Assembly (NCBI GenBank): GCA_014526335.1
Contig: JACTAT010000060.1
Span: 3,556,921-3,620,920 of the forward strand
Reading direction: 5' to 3'
Length of the DNA stretch: 64,000 nt
Source of the DNA: Chrysaora quinquecirrha
Taxonomy: Eukaryota > Cnidaria > Scyphozoa > Semaeostomeae > Pelagiidae
Below the pieces are notes generated by a model. It was given only the letters and a program-made list of their open reading frames with translations. It was not told the origin of the DNA and made no database searches. Both the position numbers and the translations under genes were made by a program. Below, piece after piece: positions 12,997-22,961 of the stretch; positions within the stretch are counted from its first letter, which is position 1, and each line of letters opens with the position of its first letter.

Positions 12997-13561
12997 CTCA
13001 AAATGAAAATATTTAAGATCTCCAAGGGGTGCCACTTTTTGAATCACCCTGTATGAAGATAAGTGAAATTAAATTATAGAACAATTGTAATCTACTTATT
13101 TAGTCTATTTATATACGCTAATTATAAATATCTCATACGCTACTATCCGAGAGAAGTAAAATGCGAGACCCTTGCTAGTCAACGAAAAAGCCCCAATAAT
13201 CCTTCGCTGCTCATGAGTCGTTTAAAATCCAAACCAAAGAAAACTAGCAAATTCAAGAAAAATGCGGAAAATCCTATCTAGAATCAAGTTCACTTAGTTT
13301 TGCGTCTCCCAGAAAACAAAGCAGAAATGCACATAAACGTTTTTATGTTTAATGGTAGGCTTTTCTATACCTCATAAAGAAAATTAGAGTTGCTCCCCCC
13401 TTTTGATTCGTCAAGACAAACCGCCAGTCCCCTTAAGTGAATTTACAATAAATACAGATCCTAGTTTCCTGACGCATTTTTCTAAACAGCGTTTGCGTCC
13501 AAAAATAATAAAAAGAATAGATAAATCAACATAAAACGTCCAAAGTTAGAAGTTAAATTTG

Positions 13562-13702
13562 CATTAACGCCTTGGCGGTCACAACAAAGATGATATGCAA
13601 AGATACACGACAATTGGCAGTATTTGGGATCGTTATAAATAATATATTCGAATTACAGGCTGAATCAAATTACTTAACGGCCACCTAAGGGTGGCCTACC
13701 CG
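13562..13702 (-). repeat. Split direct repeat B2 (right end of the DIRS element)
   Basis: 141 bp, matching 15785-15925. It contains CCACCTAAGGGTGG near its edge, a short palindrome that could form the terminal fold of the circular intermediate. Confidence 0.85.
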
Positions 13703-13974
13703 ACAAATGAATAGTTAAATAGCAACGATCCTTAATTTAATATTACTGTTCTCAAACGTAAGTGTTCATTGAATTTGGATTGAAGTCTTCTGCTTGATGG
13801 TGGACACTCGACGGACGAAAAAGGACCAATATTACCAATAGTTGATGTATAAATGGGTTTACGACAAACCAAATGTGAAGAAATCTAAACCTACCTTTTA
13901 AAATATCGTAATTACTTACTTACGTTATGACCACCTACTCAATTACTTTATTATTCCAGAAAATCAAAGAAAAA

Positions 13975-14385
13975 CAGAAAAAACTTAAAGGCGTCTTAAA
14001 GCGAGATGCTAATCCTGTTGACACAAAAGGCATTTCATGTGTATCATAAATGCATCTAAAGCGAGATAAAAACCTTGATAACGCTCGAAGGAAGTTTTTT
14101 AAAAAGCCATTTAAAACATGCTTAAAAGCATGTAGAAGCAAAGTAAAACCCTAAGGACACTAAAAGGCATTCCAAAGTAGCTTTGAAAATGGATAAAGGC
14201 GTCTTAAAGCGAGATAAACCTGATAACACTAAAGGCATTTCAAAGTAACTTAAAACATGCTAAAAGCATCTTTAAAGCGACATAAAGAAAACCCTGATAC
14301 CGCTAAATTAATTTTAAAAGTCATTTTAAAGCAAGATAAAACCCATGATTACCCTAAAAGGAATTTTAAAAGCCACTTACTGAAA
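13975..14385. repeat. Degenerate ~70-75 bp tandem repeat in the DIRS spacer
   Basis: About six diverged units share 'aaagcgagataaa', 'cctgataacactaaa', 'ggcatttcaaag' and 'aaaacatgctaaaagcat'. No coding potential. It lies between B2 and the 74-bp array. Confidence 0.6.
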
Positions 14386-14465
14386 AACGAACAAATACCT
14401 AATAAACTTTTCCCAAGTATATCTGACTAAACCCTACAGCTCATGTACCTAGATCTTACCTCGAT

Positions 14466-15530
14466 CTTAGCCACTGACTCAGCAGGCTTGATGGTAAAAT
14501 TCGGAACGCCTCAATCAAATTTTTGAGCTGACTCAGCTCTTAGCCACTGACCCAGTAGTCTAGATCGTTAAATTTTTGGAATGCCTCATTCAAATTTTTG
14601 AGCTGACTCAGCTCTTAGCCACTGACTCAGTAGGCTTGATCGTCAATCTTTGGAACGCCTCATAAAAGAGTTTGAGCTGACTCAGCTCTTAGCCACTGAC
14701 TCAGTAGGCTTGATCGGTAAACTTTGGAACGCCTCATAAAAGTGTTTGAGCTGACTCAGCTCTTAGCCACTGACTCAGTAGGCTTGATCGTTAATTTTTG
14801 GAACGCCTCATTCAAATTTCTGAGCTGACTCAGCTCTTAGCCACTGACTCAGTAGGCTTGATCGTCAGTCTTTGGAACGCCTCATTCTGATGTTTGGGCT
14901 GACTCAGCTCTTAGCCACTGACTCAGTAGGCTTGCTCGTTAATTTTTGGAACGCCTCATTCAAATTTCTGAGCTGACTCAGCTCTTAGCCACTGACTCAG
15001 TAGGCTTGCTTGTTAATTTTTGGAACGCCTCATACAAATATTTGAGCTGACTCAGCTCTTAGCCACTGACTCAGTAGGCTTGATCGTTAATTTTTGGAAC
15101 GCCTCATTCAAATTTCTGAGCTGACTCAGCTCTTAGCCACTGACTCAGTAGGCTTGCTCGTTAATTTTTGGAACGCCTCATACAAATATTTGAGCTGACT
15201 CAGCTCTTAGCCACTGACTCAGTAGGCTTGCTCGTTAATTTTTGGAACGCCTCATTCAAATTTCTGAGCTGACTCAGCTCTTAGCCACTGACTCAGTAGG
15301 CTTGATCGTTAAACTTTGGAACGCCTCATACAAATATTTGAGCTGACTCAGCTCTTAGCCACTGACTCAGTAGGCTTGATCGTTAATTTTTGGAACGCCT
15401 CATTCAAATTTCTGAGCTGACTCAGCTCTTAGCCACTGACTCAGTAGGCTTGATCGTTAAACTTTGGAACGCCTCATGCAAATATTTGAGCTGACTCAGC
15501 TCTTAGCCACTGACTCAGTAGACTTGATCG
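14466..15530. repeat. 74-bp satellite, ~14 units, two TGACTCA sites per unit
   Basis: GGAACGCCTC recurs at 14503, 14578, 14652, 14726, 14800 and 14874 and on, giving a 74-75 bp period. Each unit has GAGCTGACTCAGCTC, an interrupted palindrome matching the Maf/AP-1 core, and a second site CACTGACTCAGTAGG. Units differ by a few substitutions (ATCG/CTCG, ATTTTT/ACTTT). It is inside the DIRS element, between A2 and B2. Confidence 0.9.
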
Positions 15531-15631
15531 ATAATGAGGAATGTGGAATGACTCGGCTGCAGACCCTGTAGACTTCATTAGCCCATTAGAGATAGTAGAA
15601 AAAAGAAACCCAAACAGGGAGGGTGGGAAGG

Positions 15632-15925
15632 GGAATTAAAACAAACGAGAGCAATTCTAGACACAACCACTCGGCTTCTTAATCAAGAAGATATGAGATT
15701 GTGTGTCACACGACCCACAGCGAACAAGATAGGAGACCATGTGACCTGGGCGTTAACGTACATTTACGCATGCGTAGAATGTCCCATTAACGCCTTGGCG
15801 GTCACAACAAAGATGATATGCAAAGATACACGACAATTGGCAGTATTTGGGATCGTTATAAATAATATATTCGAATTACAGGCTGAATCAAATTACTTAA
15901 CGGCCACCTAAGGGTGGCCTACCCG
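15632..15925 (-). repeat. B1-A2 junction of the DIRS split direct repeats
   Basis: 15632-15789 copies A1 (19376-19533) and 15785-15925 copies B2 (13562-13702). The shared CATTA marks the junction. In PAT/Ngaro models this internal B1-A2 unit templates closure of the circular DNA intermediate. Confidence 0.85.
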
Positions 15926-16506
15926 CCAAAATCCGCCCAAATACACGAACACTCGTACTTGGAAGTAACCAAACTTCAACCTTTTGGAAGACTAACCCTT
16001 GCGATTGAGTCAGAAAAATTTTTTTTTTTTTTTTTATTATTTGTTGTTTTCTGTACTTAAAATTGTTTGTGACCATCTAGATGAGTAAAGAGAGGGCGTG
16101 CATGTCAAATGCTTCAATCCCCCATATGTTCGGATCAATGTGCGCTGATAATTTTCTCTAGCTGCGGAACGGCCCTGGTGGTCCATGTCGACTTTTGGTG
16201 ATAAATTTCCGTTCAACACTTTAATTTGCCCGCCTTAACTTGAGCGTAGATCAGCATTTCGCAAAATGGGGCTGAGAAAAGGCAAAGAATGATGAAAGAC
16301 GACAATTGTGAACAGAACAAAACAATAAGATAACAACTCAAGATGATAATAATGTTAAGAAGAATAAATGGTTTACGCAATCCCTTGTCTTTCTTTTGTG
16401 TGAAGATTTACTAGTACTGTTGATTATAACCAAAGTATCCAGAAAGTCTATCGAGAACTTTTAGAAACAATAATATTTAACGGCATTTCAAGCACGATCT
16501 CTGTGT

Positions 16507-18407
16507 TTAATAACAGCCCTGCCAGGCAGCACAGGGTATTAGCGTTTGACTGCGATCCGCCGTTGGGGCGAGGGCACGAAATCTGTTGTACTGAAATCTT
16601 GATAGGGAGTCTGCGATTGAATTATCCGTTCCTCGAATATGAGTAACGTTAACAGTAAAGTTGAATTTAGCTGTTATGAAGAATAGTTTACGTAATAAGC
16701 TCATGATATGGGGGCAGCGAGATATCTGAGAGTTCCAGATGTCTACCACGGACATATTATCGCAATGGAATAGTAAGCGTTTTTTATGAAATAACTCTGC
16801 CCAAACGAAGCATGAAAGATAAATCGGAAATAATTCCTTCCATTGGATAGACAAATTATCTGCCCAGTCAGGCCATTGACGAGAGATCCAACGACGATCG
16901 AAATAAATCCCAAATCCATGGGCGCCTGACGCGTCCGTAAATAGGTTCAGTGACGGGCATGGTGTTGTTTTGAGGTCAAGAATTTTGTACTTCCCGTTCC
17001 ATGTTGGTAAGAAGGAACCCCACCATTCAATGTCTTTGCGAGCCTCTGACGTGAGGGAAATATGGTGCGAAAGTTTTGAAACTGATGTTGAAAGGTCTAT
17101 CAAACGTCTTGTGAAGGTTCGACCCGACGGAATGACTTTTGCCGCGAACGACAGTTTCCCTATCAATGAAAGCAACTCCGCTTTGTGCATTTTTTCTTTT
17201 TGCTAAATGCAAGAATAAGATCTAATAACGATGACAATTTATCTTCGGGGAGGCGGAGCTCCATACAAGCAGAGTCAATCTCGATACCAAGGTAAACGAT
17301 TGACGATGATGGGCCTACAACTTTTTCTGGGGCCAGCGGAATTCCCAAGTCATGAAATAACGATATAGTCGTGTTCATGTTAATTTGACATGTAGGTGAA
17401 TTCGCTGGGCCCGCTATGAGGTAGTCATCAAGATAATGCGTAGCATACGTAATTTTATAATTATTTTGCAAGATCCAAAGTACCGATGACGCTAGCCTGT
17501 TAAAGCGGTTAACCGATGAACGTAAGCCGAAAGGAAGACATAAATCAACAAAAATTAAGTCTTGAAACGTAAAACCCAATAAATTCCAATCCGAACGACG
17601 GACTGGACAAATGCGAAATGCGCTCTTGATATCCAACTTTGCCAGTAGGGCATTCGGACCCAATTCAGCAACAAACCGAACTGCTTTGTCGAAGTGATTG
17701 AAAATAACATGAGACTCAGAATCTGCGATAAAATCGTTTATTGACACACCCATCGGAGATGATAGGTTAGTGATAGTCCGATATTTCCCAGAATCCTTTT
17801 TGGGCACAACACCAATCGGGGATGTGCGGAAATTTTTTAGCGGTGGTTGACGAAACGGACCAGCTAAACGTTTTGCTTCTAATTCACATAAAATGTTATC
17901 AAATAATACCGAAGAATGAGATTCAGCTGACTTTAAGTTCTGTGCTATATTATCAAAACCTGGGCCACTATAGCCAATGTCAAAACCATATTTAAAACTG
18001 TATATTAAATCAGCGACAAATTTGCGATCAGGAAAGTTAATTAGTTCTTGTTCAAGTCTAAAAATGTTAACTGGGGTTGGTGCTGTTCTAGGAAGAGGGT
18101 TGAAATTTTCAACGAGTGTTGCACATTGACGCTGGATGGCTGCCCGCACATAATTTGCATCTGTGAGCGAATTTGCATTGGTATCGAAAGCAGCGACCGG
18201 TGTTGTAGTGGAAGCAAACCCCTTGTTGTTGGCTGTCGGAACCTCTGAAGCGACGAAAATTGGAGCGGGATTGCTGTGCGTCGGCTTGGGCACCCTGTGA
18301 GGCACTGTGCTCCGAAGATGAGCCACGAAAACCTTTGGGATCCGGCTGCTGGGGCTGGGGGGCACTATTGTAGGCACATCTGATGAATTTGTTAAAGCAA
18401 TAATCAT
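16507..18407 (-). CDS. DIRS reverse transcriptase-RNase H, one frameshift
   Basis: The 17163-18407 frame carries the DIRS-type RT: LPFGLRSSVNRFNRLAS, then HYLDDYLIAG with the catalytic Asp pair. The next frame (from about 17190 to the stop at 16507) continues as the RT thumb (LLSLIGKLSFAAKVIPSGR) and RNase H: LFTDASGAHGFG, WKELFPIYLS, LLFHCDNMSVV and IADSLSRFQ, giving the D-E-D-D set. The switch is at an A-rich run near 17185-17195. It could be an inactivating indel or programmed -1 slippage. The start overlaps gag by about 300 nt in another frame, as usual in DIRS. No tyrosine recombinase follows. Product role: cDNA synthesis of the retrotransposon. Confidence 0.85.
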
Positions 18408-19362
18408 CAGTGCGCGTCCAAGATAACTGCTTATTCAAACCCATCGACATCCTAAAGGCTGCATCATATTTCAGCCAAGCTGACACAGGGTATAAGCGCT
18501 GAAAGGTGCAAATGGATTCTTGGTAGGACATCAAGTCCGCGGCAAGATTAGGATGAAATTTTATCATTGCTTGAATATAAATGTTCCAAGCTTCAAACCA
18601 GGAAGAGATGTTGTTTACTTTTTGTCTCGACCCTCCAGGGGAAGTTAAGGCAACACTCTTATCAGTACCCTCATCAGAACGAAAAGTAAGGGTAAATTGG
18701 TTGAGAGAATTGCTGCTATCATATAATGCATTAGGCAACAACTCGTTAAAATCGACGTAATTTTGCGATTGAATGGCTTTTATGATTTTCATGGACAGCG
18801 GGGGTAGACAGCCTCTTGGGGTAGGTAATAAGATTGTAGTGTTACCTGGTTCAGCTTGCATGAAGGAATTGGGCTGGTTGGATGCGTTCGTGGACGAGGT
18901 TGGCACGGACGGCCCGACCAAATTCGCACTGGGCTGAACATCATTTCTGATACTGGAAGCTGGTGATAGTGCTTGTGTGGCGGCTGCACTTTGTGGTGCT
19001 GTATTCATCCTCCTCTGTTGAGTGGCTTGGGAGATTTCCTCCCGAATCAAAACCCTCAATTCATCCATGGGTACGTTTGCAGCAGGATTTCCGGATATTA
19101 TGTTGCTAGCAGAATCATCATCATCCTCACTCAAATGTGGCTGGCTTGGACCAGGTACAGGATTTTCCCCTTCTGAACTGCGATTACCTCTACGAAAATG
19201 AGACACCAGACGAGTAGCTAATGCTTCTTTAGTGCCATGCGATTTCAAGCCATAAGTCAAACAGCGTTGCTTCAGCTGCTGCTTCCTCAGGTTCATAAAA
19301 TCTTGGTATGACAAGCTCTGGTCTCTTGAACGGCCTCCAGAAAAGGGAGTATTGACAGACAT
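18109..19362 (-). CDS. DIRS gag-like protein with SAP motif and CCCH-type zinc finger
   Basis: I take the start at the Met opening MSVNTPFSGGRSRDQ (19362). An upstream Met at 19410 would place the start inside repeat A1. Residues about 20-55 read LRKQQLKQRCLTYGLKSHGT then KEALATRLVSHF, matching the SAP DNA-binding motif (L-x-x-L-K-x-x-x-x-x-x-G-L-x-x-x-G-x-K-x-x-L-x-x-R-L). A low-complexity Ser/Gln/Asn/Pro region follows. The C terminus has CFHYNTGRCFRYQCKFAHRC plus a CAGSHPASMC tail, the Cys/His-rich gag finger of DIRS elements. The ORF is intact at about 417 residues, and the RT frame begins within it. Confidence 0.8.
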   Translation of the reverse strand: MSVNTPFSGGRSRDQSLSYQDFMNLRKQQLKQRCLTYGLKSHGTKEALATRLVSHFRRGNRSSEGENPVPGPSQPHLSEDDDDSASNIISGNPAANVPMDELRVLIREEISQATQQRRMNTAPQSAAATQALSPASSIRNDVQPSANLVGPSVPTSSTNASNQPNSFMQAEPGNTTILLPTPRGCLPPLSMKIIKAIQSQNYVDFNELLPNALYDSSNSLNQFTLTFRSDEGTDKSVALTSPGGSRQKVNNISSWFEAWNIYIQAMIKFHPNLAADLMSYQESICTFQRLYPVSAWLKYDAAFRMSMGLNKQLSWTRTDDYCFNKFIRCAYNSAPQPQQPDPKGFRGSSSEHSASQGAQADAQQSRSNFRRFRGSDSQQQGVCFHYNTGRCFRYQCKFAHRCKLCAGSHPASMCNTR

Positions 19363-19375
19363 CTTAAACAAGCAA

Positions 19376-19533
19376 GGAATTAAAACAAACGAGAGCAATT
19401 CTAGACACAACCACTCGGCTTCTTAATCAAGAAGATATGAGATTGTGTGTCACACGACCCACAGCGAACAAGATAGGAGACCATGTGACCTGGGCGTTAA
19501 CGTACATTTACGCATGCGTAGAATGTCCCATTA
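19376..19533 (-). repeat. Split direct repeat A1 (left end of the DIRS element)
   Basis: 158 bp, matching 15632-15789. It contains short palindromes (TGTGTCACAC, TACGCATGCGTA). It directly precedes the gag start on the minus strand. Confidence 0.85.
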
Positions 19534-19829
19534 GCGCGTTTAGACCTACCCTCTGCGATCCTCGTATATGGCATAATTGCGTGAGCGTAATACGCGGAGC
19601 CTGGCACCCTGTCCAGGGACCTAGATGGCCATATACTCGGTATTTGACATATCAAAATCAATTGACAAACGTATTTTGCACTCACAGGGGGTGTATGGAT
19701 TATTACACGAAATTTTGTTCCGCATATATAAAACCTCTGTAAGAAGGCAGCTACTACACAATTAAATGCTCCGAAACGTCTTAGATCGTATTTAGTTTTC
19801 AAAGAAAAGGAGGTGTTGGTCCAAAGCTT

Positions 19830-20490
19830 TGTATACTCAAACTTTAGTTACTGTCCGTTAGTCTGGAATTTTTCAACTACGAAGTGGCTTCAGAAAGTTG
19901 AAAAGATGCAAGAACGAGTCTTGCGATTTCTCCAATGATAACTCAAGCTCGTATGAAGATTTGCTCATGAAATCTAAAAGATGTTCCATAGAAGTTTCTC
20001 GCCAAAGAGCACTTTGTATTGAAATCTATTAAATGATAATTAACTTGAATCCAGCACTTATGCAGAATATTTTCAAATTACTATAAGCTAACTATGAATC
20101 TAGGTATCCAAACGATTTATGTCCTATCAGGCCCAAACAAGTAATTTTCGGATCTAAAAGTATACAATCATTTGGACCCCAGATCAGATATGGAGTGGGT
20201 TACCAAAAGAAATGAAGTCAGCTGAAAATCTAAATTGTTTCAAGACTTTTATTAAACAATGGAATGGTCCTAAATGTAAATGCTGCGCCTGCTCAGAATG
20301 TTGCGCCTGCTCAGAATCTTGTCTTGTGTAATGGTTATTTTAATGGTTGTGTATAATGTGTATTTACTATGTAAATGTAAATTGTAAGATGTATGAGCAT
20401 GTAAATTATTGTATTTAGATTAGTTAGCTTTTATATATTGCTAGCTAGAAGAGTTGATCGAATTAAAATAAATAAACAACAACAACAACA
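19830..20490 (+). mobile_element. 3' end of a CR1/L2-like LINE with (CAA)n tail
   Basis: Broken translation gives VEKMQERVLRFL, YEDLLMKSK, LCIEI, LNPALMQ and LNCFKTFIKQWNG, then Cys-rich KCKCCACSEC. These follow the RT C-terminal block of CR1/L2-type LINEs in order, with stops and a frame break. The 3' UTR ends in (CAA)6 at 20475-20492, the type of microsatellite tail seen at LINE 3' ends. It is severely 5'-truncated. Confidence 0.7.
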
Positions 20491-20502
20491 ACAGTGGGGT
20501 GA

Positions 20503-21435
20503 ATACCGCAGTTTGTGGCCGGCCTTCCTGCAAACACGTTACCTACTACAGGGATCTCCATACTATAGTTTGTGGCCGGCCTTCCTGCAAACACGTTACC
20601 TACTACAGGGATCTGCATACTATAGTTTGTGGCCAGCCTTCCTGCGAACACGTTACCTACTACAGGGAACTGCATACCGCAGTTTGTGGCCGGCCTTCCT
20701 GCAAACACGTTACCTACTACAGGGATCTGCATACTATAGTTTGTGGCCAGCCTTCCTGCGAACACGTTACCTACTACAGGGAACTGCATACCGCAGTTTG
20801 TGGCCGGCCTTCCTGCAAACACGTTACCTACTACAGGGATCTGCATACTATAGTTTGTGGCCGGCCTTCCTGCAAAACACGTTACCTACTACAGGGAACT
20901 GCATACCGCAGTTTGTGGCCGGCCTTCCTGCAAACATATTACCTACTACAGGGAACTGCATACCGCAGTTTGTGGCCGGCCTTCCTGCGAACACGTTACC
21001 TACTACAGGGAACTGCATACCGCAGTTTGTGGCCGGCCTTCCTGCAAACACGTTACCTACTACAGGGGGCTGCATACTATAGTTTGTGGCCGGCCTTCCT
21101 GCAAACATATTACCTACTACAGGGAACTGCATACCACAGTTTGTGGCCGGCCTTCCTGCAAACATATTACCTACTACAGGGAACTGCATACCGCAGTTTG
21201 TGGCCGGCCTTCCTGCAAACATATTACCTACTACAGGGAACTGCATACCGCAGTTTGTGGCCGGCCTTCCTGCGAACACGTTACCTACTACAGGGAACTG
21301 CATACCGCAGTTTGTGGCCGGCCTTCCTGCAAACATATTACCTACTACAGGGAACTGCATACCGCAGTTTGTGGCCGGCCTTCCTGCGAACACGTTACCT
21401 ACTACAGGAACTTTTGTGGCCGGCCTTCCTGCAAT
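20503..21435. repeat. 57-bp satellite, about 17 units
   Basis: TGTGGCC recurs at 20514, 20571, 20628, 20685, 20742, 20799, 20856, 20914 (one extra A), 20971 and so on to 21370, then 21415 in a shortened last unit. The unit contains GGCCGGCC (an FseI site), CTTCCTGCAAACACGTTACC and TACTACAGGGAACTGCATAC. Because 57 is a multiple of three and the unit has few stops, several frames stay open on both strands. The single extra A near 20875 breaks all of them. It sits right after the LINE tail. Confidence 0.95.
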
Positions 21436-22020
21436 TCAAATTTGATGGCCTTACCATCAAATACAGTTAATTGTTTCACGAAGCACTTAAAACTCAGACC
21501 CAGACCCCATAGTTGCACACACGATGCAACCTAAAACGACTCTCAAAATCAAGGTAAAAGTCTCATGGATACCTAAAAAGAAAAGGTGCTAAACGCATAT
21601 CGGCTCTGAGTAGGGATTAGCTGTTACGCATTAACAGACGACGAAAATAAAGTATTTAGTGTTTCGGTTCGGAAATAGAGAAAGATTAACGCTAGCAGGC
21701 CGCATTAGGTCATGGCACGGAGAGGTAGCACATGCAAAAAAGTTACCAGGCGGAAAACTAGCCAAGCACGGATGCTCGATCAAAATATCTAACCAATCGT
21801 TATTTCTTTTGCATCCACATGACCAAAATTAACAATAAGTCACAGCTGCATGCAAAGTCTTAGCCAATCATGCTACGAATAACGTGCAACGTGAGGGATA
21901 AAAATTAGGCAACTAGGTGGACAGGCCTCATTCCTTCGTTTCGTTACATATAGAAAGTTAGTCAAAAAGAATTCTAGAGATAGAGAAAGTGAATCAAAAC
22001 GAATTGAAACGAATTTGATT

Positions 22021-22961
22021 ATGCCTAAAACGAAAACTGCTGCGCAAAGACGCAGTGTTCGCGCCTCTACCAAAGCATGCACGGCAAGCTCAAGGAATTC
22101 CACAGAAGCAAGCAACGCTGAAAGTCCGGAACAAACCAAAATCAACTCAGCTACGCAAAAAGAAACCAATTTCTCCGCAGACCAGCTGAAACTGATCTCT
22201 GACTTGGTGAACGACGCCGTAAAAAGCAGCCTAACAATAGTGGCATCAAAGGCAGCACGAACCGCTGTCGAACTGGCCAGAAGTGCACAAGCTACACCAG
22301 ACGCTCAACTATAGACGCGATGCTTCCAGAAAACAACAATAGTTGTTGGCCCGAACCAAGAACTGAAACTAAAAGGAACAACCGTAAAGTTGAAATCTCA
22401 ACGATTTCAGATTGGACACTGGCTTTTACATCCTACATGAGAATTGTACTAGATAAATATCCTAGTAGATCACACGAATTAATTAAGTACTTAGATATTA
22501 TCTAGGATGCCGCTAGATACCAAAAATCGTTCACGTGGCTTATCTATGACCGTCTTTTTAGATATAAAGCTAGTAATAACAAAATAATTAATTGAGGCGA
22601 ACGCGATAATGACCTTTGGATACGGCTTTCCACTGTCAGTCATGAGCAGTTAATGGTAGATTATCCTATGTTGCTGAATGATAGTAGTGTTTTTAACAAT
22701 GGACCCTCGAAGTATACCTCAGGAGTTTCAAATGCAAGGAGGGACGAACTTTGCAACTCCTTCAATAGGGGACACACGTGTCCCAGATTCTGTAAATTCA
22801 TTCACAAATGTAACAGAGAAGGTTGCCTGGGACAGCACCCCGGTATTAGATGTCCCAAGTTTTCCAGCCAGCCCGCACACAAGGGAAGAGCAGCAAGCCA
22901 GCCAGGTCGTCCCGGATTCCCTAGGGGAGGAAATAACACCCCAGGCAGCCAGCCCTTTTAA
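22021..22961 (+). pseudogene. DIRS gag relic with zinc finger
   Basis: The start MPKTKTAAQRRSVRAS is followed by Ser/Ala-rich sequence to a stop at 22312-22314. Other frames then give WTLAFTSYMRIVLDKYP and, after more stops, CNSFNRGHTCPRFCKFIHKC plus CLGQHPGIRC, the Cys/His-rich C-terminal gag finger. At least three stops and two frame changes separate the pieces. Confidence 0.65.

Larger units (their letters stand above)
13562..19533 (-). mobile_element. DIRS-order retrotransposon with PAT/Ngaro-type split direct repeats, lacking its recombinase
   Basis: Read on the minus strand the order is A1 (19533-19376), gag, RT-RNase H, B1 (15925-15785), A2 (15789-15632), a repeat-filled spacer, then B2 (13702-13562). 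The A copies and the B copies match nearly base for base, and B1 and A2 overlap by five bases. This A1-ORFs-B1-A2-B2 order is the split direct repeat of PAT/Ngaro-like DIRS elements, which integrate by tyrosine recombinase rather than integrase. No recombinase ORF exists between the RNase H stop at 16507 and B1, so the copy is probably non-autonomous. The near-identical repeats suggest a fairly recent insertion. Confidence 0.85.

Noticed and set aside
14466..15530. CRISPR-like array
   Set aside because: Repeats are adjacent 74-bp units without unique spacers, in a eukaryotic retroelement.
16037..16219. 60-codon frame after RNase H as a recombinase remnant
   Set aside because: No HxxR or nucleophilic-Tyr motif; it looks like 3' non-coding sequence.
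15632..19533. A1/A2 copies as LTRs of an LTR retrotransposon
   Set aside because: They are joined to B copies in split order and the RT is DIRS-type; no integrase or PBS.
20438..21534. Several long frames over the 57-bp array (e.g. CGRPSCKHVTYYRELHT repeats)
   Set aside because: A period divisible by three keeps frames open by chance; an extra A breaks all frames at about 20875. Kept only as a low-interest hypothesis.
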